From Bacteroidales bacterium (lineage in GTDB: Bacteria; Bacteroidota; Bacteroidia; Bacteroidales; F082), in assembly GCA_017466405.1 (NCBI GenBank), contig JAFTUF010000047.1, positions 1-63,250 on the forward strand: 63,250 nucleotides of DNA. The letters run 5' to 3'. The notes beneath the pieces were generated by a model. The model made no database searches. It saw nothing but the letters and a program-made list of their open reading frames with translations, and had not been told where the DNA came from. A program made the position numbers and the translations under genes. Position 1 is the first letter of the stretch, and every line of letters begins with the position of its first letter. This document shows positions 8,026-15,871 of this stretch, in pieces.

Positions 8026-8106
8026 AATTCAAAAAGCAATAATATTTTAAAAATCAGTTAGTTATATCAATTTGTTTTTGTAATCTTTCGATATGTAAAA
8101 TTACTA

Positions 8107-8114
8107 CAAAAATA
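8107..8114 (-). promoter_or_regulatory. -7 box of the beta-mannosidase gene
   Basis: TATTTTTG on the minus strand matches TAnnTTTG and lies ~80 nt before the ATG. No -33 TTG is visible at the usual distance, so it is a moderate call. The gene could also be read through from cutC. Confidence 0.45.
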
Positions 8115-8142
8115 TGTAATAACAATCAGTTAAAATTCGATT

Positions 8143-8877
8143 TTAACTATTTTTAACTAAATTTAACATTTCCTTAATAATTGCAGGTGAAGAAACCTTC
8201 CAGCACATCGCTGCGCCTGTATTGTCGATTTTTTCAGGATAAAGATTTTGGTTGTAATAATCGACATCGACAGTAAGAGAAGCGTGGCAGTTAGAAACGC
8301 CTGTCTCGTTTATTATCTTCATGACGTTGTTGAGGTTGACACCGCCGCCAGCCATGATTTTTATCTTGTCGCCGAATTTCTCCTGCATCTGACGAATCAT
8401 ATCGATACCGTCGGCAGCTTTTGGTTTACATCCTGAAGTTAAGACCTTGTCGAAGCCAAGTTCTACTAAGGTTTCCAATGCTTTAAGAGGATCGTTGCAA
8501 GCGTCGATGGCGCGATGGAAAGTAAATTTCATACCTTCGCCTGCTTTCATCATAGCTTTGATTTTTTCCACGTCGAGGTCGCCGTTTTCGTTGAGAGCGC
8601 CGATGACAACGCCTTCGTAGCCGAGATTCTTAATCAACTCAATGTCGAGGCACATCATCTCGAGTTCAGCCTCGTTGTAGATGTAATTTCCGGAGCGAGG
8701 ACGAATGAGGACTCTCACCGGAATTGTCATGTCGGCAGCGACTTTTTTCAGAGTACCGTAAGAAGGAGTTACGCCGCCCACTTCCAAAGATTCACATAAT
8801 TCTGCGCAATCAGCACCGTTCTCTTGAGCGTTAATCACTGATTGATAACCATTTGTACAAATTTCAATTCTTCTCAT
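8143..8877 (-). CDS. cutC: CutC-family TIM-barrel protein
   Basis: 244 residues from the ATG at 8877 (MRRIEIC). A longer frame from 8913 starts within the -7 box and is rejected. Matches the CutC family throughout: EICTNGYQSVINAQENGADCAELCE, RVLIRPR, GVVIGALNENGDLD, TFHRAID, VLTSG, and the GGGVN motif. The family was named for copper homeostasis in E. coli, but that role is disputed and its activity is not established. In Bacteroidota it often sits among genes for N-glycan or chitobiose breakdown; here it is next to a beta-mannosidase, which fits a glycan-related role (inference). Confidence 0.9.
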   Translation of the reverse strand: MRRIEICTNGYQSVINAQENGADCAELCESLEVGGVTPSYGTLKKVAADMTIPVRVLIRPRSGNYIYNEAELEMMCLDIELIKNLGYEGVVIGALNENGDLDVEKIKAMMKAGEGMKFTFHRAIDACNDPLKALETLVELGFDKVLTSGCKPKAADGIDMIRQMQEKFGDKIKIMAGGGVNLNNVMKIINETGVSNCHASLTVDVDYYNQNLYPEKIDNTGAAMCWKVSSPAIIKEMLNLVKNS

Positions 8878-8910
8878 ATATAAATAGGTATTATTGTCAT
8901 TTTTATGATG

Positions 8911-8918
8911 CAAAAATA
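8911..8918 (-). promoter_or_regulatory. -7 box of cutC
   Basis: TATTTTTG on the minus strand matches TAnnTTTG. It places the transcription start near 8904, which decides the cutC start at 8877 over the upstream ATG at 8913. Confidence 0.55.
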
Positions 8919-8989
8919 TAATTAATTATGTTATGAAGGTAAAAAAATGTTAAGTTATCGGTAATATTTTTAAAGATAACGGAAATTGG

Positions 8990-9112
8990 TTTAGAGTGTA
9001 TAGAGGGAAATAAGGGACAGAGTACATAGTGTACAATCCCTATATCACTTTAAACCCTCTATAACCTCTCCTCCTCTAAATCCTTATGTTCCTCTGTTCC
9101 TTAACAAACTTT
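8990..9112. repeat. TAGAGGG/CCCTCTA inverted simple repeat in the cutC-dinD spacer
   Basis: The spacer between the divergent cutC and dinD genes holds a TATAGAGGGAAATAAGGGACAG-like stretch and, ~55 bp on, its rough inverse (CCCTCTATAACCTC, then CCTTATGTTCCTCTGTTCC). Related purine-rich or pyrimidine-rich stretches occur after the reductase gene (11232-11290) and at 11980-12040. Confidence 0.6.
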
Positions 9113-9184
9113 AACATATCTTTCACACTTTCATTAACATCACGTTAAATTATTGTTAAAATCTTTACTTTTAATTCAAAAACC

Positions 9185-9227
9185 CTTGACAAAGGGCGCG
9201 GTGATGTTGTAGTTTTGCGGAAGAGAA
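9185..9227 (+). promoter_or_regulatory. 43-bp promoter cassette, copy 1 (dinD)
   Basis: Contains TTGAC (9186-9190) and TAGTTTTG (9210-9217), an exact -33/-7 pair with 24 nt between their starts, separated by the GC-rich AAGGGCGCGGTGATG. The same 43 bp, with a single mismatch, recur at 10121-10163 in front of the yhcG-like gene. Confidence 0.85.
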
Positions 9228-9285
9228 TGCAACCTTTTCTATAAATAGATAGGTGGAGGAAGTTTAAAAACAAAAATCAAAATAT

Positions 9286-10125
9286 ATGAAGACAAAATTA
9301 ACGAGGAAGGCGGTTTCCTCATTTGAAAGCATTAAAAGAATCGATGATGATGGTGTTGAATATTGGTCATCGAGGGATTTAGCAAGAACTTTAGAATACA
9401 AGGATTATCGTAATTTCTTGTTGGTAATAAATAAAGCTATGGAATCTTGCCATAATAGCGCAGTTATGGTAAAAGACCATTTCGTTGACATCACCGAAAT
9501 GGTTGCCATCGGATCCAATACTGAACGTCAAGTAAAATCAATTAAATTATCACGTTATGCATGCTATCTTACAGTACAAAATGCAGATCCGAGTAAGACG
9601 ATAGTGGCTCAGGCTCAGACCTATTTTGCCATTCAGACAAGAATAGCAGAAGTCAAACAAATGGAAGAATATAACCAACTTGCTTCCGAAGATGAAAAGC
9701 GACTGTTTCTAAGAAACGAAGTGACTAAACACAATTTATTACTTGCTGATGCAGCTAAAGAAGCGGGCGTTATAAAACCATACGATTATGCTGTGTTTCA
9801 AAACTATGGATATAAAGGATTATACGGTGGTCTCGGCGCAAAGGAAATACATTCTCGAAAGAGATTAAAGAAAAATCAGAAGATTCTTGATCACATGGGA
9901 AGCACAGAACTGGCAGCAAATCTCTTTCGCACGACTCAGACAGAAGAGAAATTAAGACGCGAGAATATAAAAGGTAAGACTATAGCTAATCAAACACATT
10001 ACGATGTGGGTAAAAAAGTCCGGCAGACAATTAAAGATTTGGGAGGAACTATGCCTGAAGATTTACCAACAGCGGAAAGCATAAAAAATATCGAAATGAA
10101 ACAGCAAAAGGATATTAACACTTGA
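9286..10125 (+). CDS. dinD: DinD-like DNA-damage-inducible BRO-domain protein
   Basis: 279 residues. The N-terminal BRO/DinD region has FESIKRIDDDGVEYWSSRDLARTLEY and NFLLVINKA; the middle holds VKSIKLSRYACYLTVQNADPSK and VAQAQTYFAIQTR; the C-terminal part has HNLLLADAAKEAGV and AANLFRTTQTEEKLRRE. This is the DinD family order and usual length. In E. coli DinD is SOS-induced and inhibits RecA filament activity; in other bacteria it travels with mobile or defence genes. It has its own promoter cassette. The TGA stop overlaps the -33 TTGAC of the next cassette, so dinD and the following gene are a compact pair with duplicated control regions. Confidence 0.9.
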   Translation: MKTKLTRKAVSSFESIKRIDDDGVEYWSSRDLARTLEYKDYRNFLLVINKAMESCHNSAVMVKDHFVDITEMVAIGSNTERQVKSIKLSRYACYLTVQNADPSKTIVAQAQTYFAIQTRIAEVKQMEEYNQLASEDEKRLFLRNEVTKHNLLLADAAKEAGVIKPYDYAVFQNYGYKGLYGGLGAKEIHSRKRLKKNQKILDHMGSTELAANLFRTTQTEEKLRRENIKGKTIANQTHYDVGKKVRQTIKDLGGTMPEDLPTAESIKNIEMKQQKDINT

Positions 10126-10163
10126 CAAAGGGCGCGGTGATGTTGTACTTTTGCGGAAGAGAA
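10121..10163 (+). promoter_or_regulatory. 43-bp promoter cassette, copy 2 (yhcG-like gene)
   Basis: TTGAC at 10122-10126 and TACTTTTG at 10146-10153, identical to copy 1 except for one base in the -7 spacer. Exactly 936 bp separate the two copies. Only the cassette is duplicated; sequence on either side is unrelated. Confidence 0.85.
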
Positions 10164-10183
10164 CCCCTTAATACCAAAATATT

Positions 10184-10444
10184 ATGAAAAATACTACAAA
10201 TCGTAATGGTGAATTATCTGATAATTTCGTGGAAAAGGATTATCAAGAATTGTTGCATGAGACCATCTCAGTAATAGAATCTTCACGGGTTCAGATGGCA
10301 AGACAAATCAATATGACTGTCATGTCTTCCCATTGGGAGATTGGAAGACTGCTGAAAGAACGCAAACTCGACAGCAAACATGGCGATAATATTGTCAGAA
10401 GATTGTCTGTTGATTTGCTGTTCTTTCACAGGCGCCTGCGTTAG
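10184..10444 (+). pseudogene. Truncated YhcG-like (DUF1016) gene
   Basis: 86 codons. Residues ~15-80 match the N-terminal domain of the YhcG/DUF1016 family (YQELLHETISVIESSR, QINMTVMSSHWEIGRLL, GDNIVRRLSVDL). Full-length members are ~330-360 aa with a C-terminal PD-(D/E)XK nuclease domain, which is missing here. The frame runs directly into an 84-bp dispersed repeat starting at 10438, which supplies the last residue or two and the stop. Beyond the repeat there is only simple-repeat sequence, so the 3' two thirds of the gene have been lost. Confidence 0.8.
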
Positions 10445-10521
10445 GGATTGGAGCGGCATCCTTTTGGAGCGAAGCGGAAAAAGATATAGCGGAAAGCCCG
10501 ACGGCGATAGCCGGAACGCCC
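10438..10521. repeat. 84-bp dispersed structured repeat, copy 1
   Basis: Begins GCGTTAGGG and ends GGAACGCCC; 83 of 84 bases match 15944-16027. Internally it can fold: ATCCTTTT faces AAAAAGAT around a GGAGCGAAGCGG loop, and GCCCGACGGCGATAGCCGG can form a second hairpin. This type of GCGTTAGGG...AAAGCCCG element is, to my recollection, widespread in Bacteroidota intergenic regions. Here it terminates the yhcG-like frame. A GTCAACAGTCAACGGACAAC repeat (10530-10560) follows. Confidence 0.85.
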
Positions 10522-10601
10522 AAGAAAATGTCAACAGTCAACGGACAACGGTCAACAGACTTTTTCCACAATAATTTAGGGCATTTAGTATTCTCTTGAA
10601 G

Positions 10602-10632
10602 TTGAAAAAATAATTAGTTTTCCTTATTTTTG
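10602..10632 (+). promoter_or_regulatory. Promoter of the flavodoxin-fold reductase gene
   Basis: TATTTTTG at 10625-10632 is an exact -7 box with TTG at 10602-10604, 23 nt upstream. The start codon follows ~20 nt downstream. Confidence 0.7.
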
Positions 10633-10652
10633 CAATTAAAGAAATTTACATT

Positions 10653-11231
10653 ATGATGAAGAAGTTATTTTACGTAGATGCTTGTATGAGAGAAGGTTCC
10701 AATACGAAAAAGATTGCTGATGCGGTCATTGAAGAACTTTCTAAAAGATATGATATAGAATGTGTGAGATTGTCGGAGATGAGTTTTCCTGTCGTTGACG
10801 ATGCTATTTTGAAAGAACGCAGCAATGGTTACGTCCCTGAGGAATATGTGGCGATGGCGAAGAAGATTGCCGCTGCCGACCGTCTCGTCATAGCGGCGCC
10901 ATTCTGGGATATGAGTTTTCCGAGTGCGTTGAAGGTCTTCCTCGAGAATATGTCGCTCTTCAACATCACCTTCAACTCCAATGAGAAGGAATGCTACGGA
11001 TTGTGCAAAGCCGAGAAGGTCTTGTATATCACCACGAGAGGTATGGACATCAGCACCGGTGATGTAATGGAACAAGCAACTCCTTATATTAAGGCACTCA
11101 GCCGACTCTGGGGTCTCGGAGAGCTGTCGGTGATTTCTGCACAAAACATGGACTACAGCAGCGAGCAGCAGAAAACAAATAAAGTCAATGCTGCCATCGC
11201 TGAAGGCTTGAGACTCTGCGAAAGGTTTTGA
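10653..11231 (+). CDS. Flavodoxin-fold NAD(P)H oxidoreductase (azoreductase/quinone-reductase-like)
   Basis: 192 residues (a second ATG one codon later could be the true start). The N-terminal strand then YVDACMREGSNTKKIADAV is the FMN phosphate-binding loop region of the flavodoxin_2/FMN-dependent NADH-azoreductase family. AADRLVIAAPFWDMSFPSALKVFLENMS is the family's central motif, and ITTRGMD follows. Expected to be a cytoplasmic FMN enzyme reducing quinones, azo compounds or similar acceptors; the natural substrate is unknown. It is a single gene with its own promoter. The TGA stop is the first part of a TTTTGAGGGAAAGAG simple repeat. Confidence 0.8.
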   Translation: MMKKLFYVDACMREGSNTKKIADAVIEELSKRYDIECVRLSEMSFPVVDDAILKERSNGYVPEEYVAMAKKIAAADRLVIAAPFWDMSFPSALKVFLENMSLFNITFNSNEKECYGLCKAEKVLYITTRGMDISTGDVMEQATPYIKALSRLWGLGELSVISAQNMDYSSEQQKTNKVNAAIAEGLRLCERF

Positions 11232-11653
11232 GGGAAAGAGTATTTAGAGGGACTTAAGAGACCAAGGAAGCGGAGGGATGTAAGGATTATTAAAGTCTCC
11301 ACGTATTGTGAGTATCCCTCGGAACGCCTGCTATATAAGAGTATTCCATCATCCAAGTCCCGTAGGGACGACAGAATTTAGTTTGGGATTGTGAGGTTTA
11401 AAACTGAAAATTGATGGTTGCTGGTTATTCTGTCGCGCCTACAGCGCTCTGATTGGCTTTGGTGTATTTTGAGCAGGGATTCCGCTAACGCTCCATCACC
11501 TGCCTATTATCTGTCACCCTTTCATGGTTAGATTTTATCTAATGAAGATTATCGCCTGATTATTTGATAGTTCCTTATATCGAACTCACGTTAACAAATA
11601 TCCAAATACTAAAAGAAATGCAAATAATCCAAACATAACGACCAACTTTTAAT
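11232..11653. other. Repeat-rich spacer after the reductase gene
   Basis: Purine-rich simple repeat at 11232-11290, then CCCGTAGGGACGACAGAA at 11358-11375 and a CTGTCGCGCCTACAGCGCTC-like segment at 11429-11448, which resembles 5399-5418. No convincing gene was found on either strand. Confidence 0.6.
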
Positions 11654-11776
11654 TCAGTATTTAGCGCCGTTCCATTTATTTCTGATGTCTTTACCGGTTA
11701 CAATGTATATAAAGAGTCTGATAAGAAATAAAAACGCTATAAATGCTGCAATCTGAAAAGCAATATACAATATCAT
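11654..11776 (-). CDS. 40-residue single-pass membrane protein
   Basis: ATG at 11776, TGA at 11654-11656. The peptide has one long hydrophobic segment (MILYIAFQIAAFIAFLFLI, then RLFIYIVTG) and a short polar, basic C-terminus (KDIRNKWNGAKY). AAGGAGGT stands 5 nt before the ATG: a near-perfect Shine-Dalgarno, rare in Bacteroidota, which usually lack one. A TATATTTG -7 box is ~30 nt upstream. Together these argue for a real small protein. Its function is unknown. Confidence 0.6.
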   Translation of the reverse strand: MILYIAFQIAAFIAFLFLIRLFIYIVTGKDIRNKWNGAKY

Positions 11777-11805
11777 AACGACCTCCTTATAAATTTGGTT
11801 CTTTG

Positions 11806-11813
11806 CAAATATA
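11806..11813 (-). promoter_or_regulatory. -7 box of the 40-aa membrane protein gene
   Basis: TATATTTG on the minus strand fits TAnnTTTG. A TTTG element is farther upstream than usual, so only the -7 box is called. Confidence 0.5.
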
Positions 11814-11897
11814 CAACTAAAAAATGAAAAATCCTATTGCCAAAGAGACTTTCTTATCTTTATTTTTCGCTTTAGAGTCATATGATGAGGTTTTCCA

Positions 11898-11990
11898 TCA
11901 TTCATCATCTTTCTTCATGATGTATTGTATTTTTTCAGTAGCTTCTTTTCCGTATTCTTCAACTATGATATCTGCGCTACTCTCTGTCCT
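11898..11990 (-). pseudogene. Possible C-terminal gene remnant
   Basis: A minus-strand frame ends at TGA 11898-11900 and encodes a protein-like, charged helical peptide (ADIIVEEYGKEATEKIQY, then IMKKDDE). No start is available upstream: the frame is closed by a stop close to the TTCGGTTCCTCTAAAGCC simple repeat near 12000. It may be the tail of a gene cut by that repeat, or chance. Confidence 0.3.
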
Positions 11991-12102
11991 TCGGTTCCTC
12001 TAAAGCCTTTGTCCCTTAAAATACTTTAATCCCTCTAACCCTTATAATTTTCAACTTTCAATTATTTTTTTCACTAATCAAATAATATTCAAATAAAAAC
12101 AC

Positions 12103-12110
12103 TACCTTTG
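12103..12110 (+). promoter_or_regulatory. -7 box of the sialic acid cluster
   Basis: TACCTTTG fits TAnnTTTG. It overlaps an upstream ATG at 12108, which therefore cannot be translated from this promoter and supports the nanA start at 12144. Confidence 0.6.
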
Positions 12111-12143
12111 TTAGGAGTAAAAAAATTAAAATCTGCATATAAT

Positions 12144-13061
12144 ATGGAAAAGATAATCGGTCTTATAGATGCGCCTTTCACTCCTTTTTATGAGAATGGC
12201 GAAGTGAATTTCGAACCTATTCCGGCTTACGCCAAGATGTTGGCAAAGAACGGTCTCAAAGGTGTTTTTATCAACGGTTCTTCGGGCGAAGGTTATATGC
12301 TCACTGAAGATGAGCGTATCAAACTCACCGAGGCTTGGGTCGCTGCTGCACCAGAAGGCTTCAAAGTCATAGTTCATGTCGGCAGCACTTGTGTGAAGTC
12401 GAGCCGCCGTATGGCAGAGCATGCTCAGAAACTCGGAGTGTTCGGCATCGGCGCTATGGCACCTCCTTTCCCGAAAGTGAATCGCGTTGAGGAACTCGTA
12501 AAATATTGTGAAGAGATAGCTTCGGCAGCACCAGAGCTTCCTTTCTATTTCTATCACATCCCTGCTTTCAACGGCGCTTTCTTGCCGATGGTGAATTTCC
12601 TTCAAGCCGTCGATGGAAGAATACCTAACTTCGCAGGAATAAAATACACCTTCGAAAGTCTTTACGAATACAACCAATGTCGTCTCTATAAAAACGGTAA
12701 GTTCGACATGCTTCACGGACAAGACGAGACGATTCTTCCTTGCCTCGCTATGGGTGGCGCACAAGGCGGCATAGGCGGAACGACAAACTATAACGGCTGT
12801 AACTTAGTCGGAATCATCAATGCTTGGAATGCTGGCGACCTTGAAAAAGCACGCGAGCTACAAAACTTCTCTCAAGAAGTCATCAACGTCATCTGTCATT
12901 ATCGCGGCAATATCGTAGGCGGCAAGAGAATCATGAAACTCATCGGATTGGATTTGGGTAAGAACCGCACTCCGTTCCAAAACATGACCGACGAGGAAGA
13001 AGTCGCAATGCGTAAAGAATTAGAAGCGATTAACTTCTTTGAAAGATGTAATAAGTTTTGA
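12144..13061 (+). CDS. nanA: N-acetylneuraminate lyase
   Basis: 305 residues, DHDPS/NAL-type TIM barrel. Cleaves N-acetylneuraminate to N-acetylmannosamine (ManNAc) and pyruvate in the cytoplasm. Visible signature: FINGSSGEGYMLT (carboxylate-binding GSSGE), catalytic Tyr137 in FYFYHIP, and Schiff-base Lys167 in FAGIKYT, followed by HGQDE and GGIGGTTN. Length is normal for the family. It heads a plus-strand cluster with the epimerase, transporter and mutarotase genes. This is the Bacteroides-type nanLET pathway, in which ManNAc is epimerised directly rather than phosphorylated first. Its TGA is part of the first unit of the following TTGACACTGAC repeat. Confidence 0.93.
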   Translation: MEKIIGLIDAPFTPFYENGEVNFEPIPAYAKMLAKNGLKGVFINGSSGEGYMLTEDERIKLTEAWVAAAPEGFKVIVHVGSTCVKSSRRMAEHAQKLGVFGIGAMAPPFPKVNRVEELVKYCEEIASAAPELPFYFYHIPAFNGAFLPMVNFLQAVDGRIPNFAGIKYTFESLYEYNQCRLYKNGKFDMLHGQDETILPCLAMGGAQGGIGGTTNYNGCNLVGIINAWNAGDLEKARELQNFSQEVINVICHYRGNIVGGKRIMKLIGLDLGKNRTPFQNMTDEEEVAMRKELEAINFFERCNKF

Positions 13062-13142
13062 CACTGACTTTGACTCTGACACTGACTTTGACTCTGACTT
13101 TGACTCTGACACTGACTTTGATTCTGACACTGACTTTGACTT
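13062..13142. repeat. Hexamer-based tandem repeat (GACTTT/GACTCT/GACACT)
   Basis: About 13 contiguous hexamers, each GAC plus TTT, TCT, ACT or similar, directly after the nanA stop. Such a tract is likely slippage-prone. No coding role is proposed. Confidence 0.9.
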
Positions 13143-13148
13143 GGTCGT

Positions 13149-13185
13149 TGAGCTTGTCGAAACGCCGGTCACTTCGACAGGCTCA
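13149..13185. repeat. Palindromic hairpin element TGAGCTTGTCGAA/TTCGACAGGCTCA
   Basis: 13-bp arms at 13149-13161 and 13173-13185 with one G-T pair and an 11-nt loop. It resembles REP-like TTCGACAGGCTCA elements found in many bacteria. It has no T-run, so it is not a classical terminator. A GTCTGTTGACTGTTGTCC repeat (13236-13266) follows, close to the epimerase start. Confidence 0.8.
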
Positions 13186-13280
13186 GTGTCTATTGGTTTT
13201 TGAATTATTAACAATAAATAAAATATTTGGATAAAGTCTGTTGACTGTTGTCCGTTGTCTGTTGACATAAAACTTTAATT

Positions 13281-14468
13281 ATGTATTGGAAAAAATATCT
13301 CACGGAATGGTCTGAAAAATATCGTAAGGACCTCGTGGAAAATATAATGCCGTTCTGGTTGAAAAACGGCCTCGACCGTATCAATGGCGGAGTTTATACA
13401 TGCCTCAACCGCGACGGCTCTCTCATGGATACTACTAAATCGGTGTGGTTCCAGGGTCGCTTTGCTTTCGTTTGCAGCTTCGCTTACAACACCATAGAGA
13501 AAAATCAAGAATGGTTAGACGCTGCTAAAAGCACTATCGACTTCATCGAAAATCATTGCTTCGACAAAGACGGTCGCATGTATTTCGAAGTGATGGCCGA
13601 CGGCACTCCTCTGCGCAAACGCCGTTATGTCTTTTCAGAGACCTTCGCCGCTATCGCTATGGCGGAATACGCAAAGGCTTCTGGTGACAAGACTTACGCC
13701 GAAAAAGCATTGAAACTCTTTATGGACATACGTCGTTTCGTCGCTAATGCTGAAGAATATATGCCTTCAAAATATCTCGACACCTTGCAGGCAAAAGGTC
13801 ATTCTTTAGTGATGATTCTTATCAATACTGCATCGAGAATACGCGAGGTTATTGATAATCCGATTTTAAACCAACAAATCGACGAGTCGATAGAATCCTT
13901 AAAAGATTTTATGAAACCTGAGTTTAACGCCTTGTTGGAGATGGTCGGTCCTAATGGAGAATTCATCGACACTTGTAACGGCCGCGTCATAAATCCGGGT
14001 CACTGCATCGAGACTGCATGGTTCCTCCTCGAAGAAGCGAAACATCGTAACTGGGATAAAGACCTTACAAATCAGGCGCTTCAAATCCTCGACTGGTCGT
14101 GGGAATGGGGCTGGGATAAACAATATGGTGGCATTATCAACTTCCGCGACTGCCGCAACCTCCCTCCTCAAGATTACTCGCAAGACATGAAATTCTGGTG
14201 GCCGCAGACTGAGGCAATCATCGCTACATTATACGCTTACGAAGCAACTGGCGACGAGAAATATCTCATCTGGCACAAACAGATAAGCGAATGGACATAC
14301 TCTCATTTCCCTGACGAAGAATTCGGCGAATGGTACGGCTACCTGCATCGCGACGGCACTGTGGCTCAGCCTGCTAAGGGCAACATCTTCAAAGGACCAT
14401 TCCACATTCCACGAATGATGATCAAGAGTTACGATCTTTGTAATATTATTGTCGAAAGACTAACGTAG
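13281..14468 (+). CDS. nanE: N-acylglucosamine 2-epimerase (RnBP/AGE family)
   Basis: 395 residues, (alpha/alpha)6-barrel. Expected to interconvert ManNAc and GlcNAc, the second step of the Bacteroides-type sialate route. Motifs: WLKNGLDRINGGVYTCLNRDGS, KSVWFQGRFAFVCS, RRYVFSETFAAIAMAEYA, GHCIETAWFLLEEA (catalytic His near residue 240), WGWDKQYGGI, KFWWPQTEAI, and the C-terminal EWYGYLHRDG with GPFHIPRMM. Length is typical. The neighbours nanA and nanT fit the assignment; a cellobiose 2-epimerase is the main alternative in this fold and is less likely in this context. The TAG stop is formed by the first bases of the next palindromic element (ACGTAGAGACG). Confidence 0.9.
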   Translation: MYWKKYLTEWSEKYRKDLVENIMPFWLKNGLDRINGGVYTCLNRDGSLMDTTKSVWFQGRFAFVCSFAYNTIEKNQEWLDAAKSTIDFIENHCFDKDGRMYFEVMADGTPLRKRRYVFSETFAAIAMAEYAKASGDKTYAEKALKLFMDIRRFVANAEEYMPSKYLDTLQAKGHSLVMILINTASRIREVIDNPILNQQIDESIESLKDFMKPEFNALLEMVGPNGEFIDTCNGRVINPGHCIETAWFLLEEAKHRNWDKDLTNQALQILDWSWEWGWDKQYGGIINFRDCRNLPPQDYSQDMKFWWPQTEAIIATLYAYEATGDEKYLIWHKQISEWTYSHFPDEEFGEWYGYLHRDGTVAQPAKGNIFKGPFHIPRMMIKSYDLCNIIVERLT

Positions 14469-14513
14469 AGACGTATCAATGATTCCTGCAAATAATAAAC
14501 ATTGATGCGTCTC
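14466..14513. repeat. GTAGAGACG...CGTCTC palindromic element, complete copy
   Basis: 14-bp arms GAGACGTATCAATG (14468-14481) and CATTGATGCGTCTC (14500-14513), one G-T pair, 18-nt loop. A related element lies inside nanM at 16430-16483 and a half copy at 17371-17388. Confidence 0.85.
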
Positions 14514-14560
14514 CGAAACATAATATAAATTAACATCTCTCAAAAAAAACGATAATTATT

Positions 14561-15823
14561 ATGAGCAAGATAACAGAAAAAAAATGGTATCCCTGGTTAG
14601 TGGTGATTCTGCTTTCCGGCGTCGCGTTTTTGAATTACATGGACAGGCAGATGCTCAGCACCATGCGTTTCGCCATGTCGGAAGACATTATGGAAGTAGC
14701 AACAAGTTACACAGGACCATGGGGTTGGGGTGCGCTGATGGCTGCCTTCATGTGGATCTACGGTCTCATGAGTCCTGTCTCCGGTGCCATCGCCGACAGA
14801 CTTAATCGTAAGAACCTCATCGTAGGAAGTCTCTTCGTCTGGTCAACGGTGACATTGCTGATGGGCTTCGTCGATTCATACGTCGAGCTTTATATCTTAC
14901 GCGCCTTGATGGGATTCAGCGAAGCTTTATATATACCCGCTGCGCTCTCCTTAATCGCTGATATTCACAGCGGAAAGACACGCTCTTTGGCGATAGGAAT
15001 TCACATGACAGGTATCTACCTCGGACAAGTAGCAGGTGGTTTCGGCTCGATATTCTCCAACTTACTTAACTGGCACTCTGTCTTTATCTTATGCGGTTTA
15101 GTCGGTATCATTTATTCTGTTGTGCTGATAATTTTCGTTAGAGATCCACATCGTGAGAGGAAGCCCAAACAGCTCGAAACTAAGAGTTCGGAACTCAGCG
15201 TGATGAAGAGCATTCTTCTCGTACTCAGCAATATGGCATTCTGGGCGGTGTTGTTTGTCTTCACCACTATCAGCATGCCTGGATGGGCGACGAAGAACTG
15301 GCTTCCAGAATTGCTCGCCAATGTCATCAGCAGCAACTGGGATATGAACATCGGCGATGCCATGAACTACGCCGGACCTATCGCCGTGATAAGTCTTGCC
15401 GGCGCTTCATTCATAGGAGCGATGATAGGCGGACGTCTCTCCGACAAATGGGTGCAGAAGAACGTGCGCGGTCGCGTCTATACCAGCAGCATCGGTCTTG
15501 CGATGATAGTGCCGTCGTTGATATTCATGGGATTAGGGAACAGCCTCGCCGCTGTTATCTTAGCGATATTATGTTTCGGCATCGGTTACGGGTTCTTCGA
15601 CACCAACAATATGCCGATATTATGTCAGTTCATTCCATCGCGTCAACGCGCCACGGCATACGGATTTATCAACATGGCTGGCGTTCTCGGAGGCGCAGCG
15701 ATAACCACAGTCTTAGGAAACCTCTCCTTGGGATTCGGCTTCGCATTGTTAGGCGGTGTCACCGTCTTGTCGCTTCTCATTCAGCTCATTGCGTTGCGGC
15801 CTAAAACGATTGACATGGAGTGA
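14561..15823 (+). CDS. nanT: MFS transporter, probable sialic acid importer
   Basis: 420 residues with about 12 hydrophobic segments. Loop motifs are those of the anion:cation symporter branch of the major facilitator superfamily: NYMDRQMLSTM after helix 1, ADRLNRKNLIVG between helices 2 and 3, and GGRLSDKWVQ in the second half. Acts in the inner membrane, probably as a proton symporter. Position inside the nan cluster points to N-acetylneuraminate as substrate, as with B. fragilis NanT; the sequence alone would not exclude another organic acid. No promoter was seen in the 92-bp gap after the epimerase gene, so it is probably cotranscribed. No sialidase is in the window. Confidence 0.85.
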   Translation: MSKITEKKWYPWLVVILLSGVAFLNYMDRQMLSTMRFAMSEDIMEVATSYTGPWGWGALMAAFMWIYGLMSPVSGAIADRLNRKNLIVGSLFVWSTVTLLMGFVDSYVELYILRALMGFSEALYIPAALSLIADIHSGKTRSLAIGIHMTGIYLGQVAGGFGSIFSNLLNWHSVFILCGLVGIIYSVVLIIFVRDPHRERKPKQLETKSSELSVMKSILLVLSNMAFWAVLFVFTTISMPGWATKNWLPELLANVISSNWDMNIGDAMNYAGPIAVISLAGASFIGAMIGGRLSDKWVQKNVRGRVYTSSIGLAMIVPSLIFMGLGNSLAAVILAILCFGIGYGFFDTNNMPILCQFIPSRQRATAYGFINMAGVLGGAAITTVLGNLSLGFGFALLGGVTVLSLLIQLIALRPKTIDME

Positions 15824-15871
15824 GAGACAATTTGTAATTGAAAGTTGAAAATTGAAAGTTGAAAGTTGACA

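Noticed and set aside
12108-12143. Upstream ATG extending nanA by 12 residues
   Set aside because: It lies within the -7 box TACCTTTG, and lyases of this family begin at the MEKIIG position.
13149-13185. Rho-independent terminator for nanA
   Set aside because: The hairpin has no T-run on either side and resembles a dispersed palindromic element, so transcription may continue into nanE.
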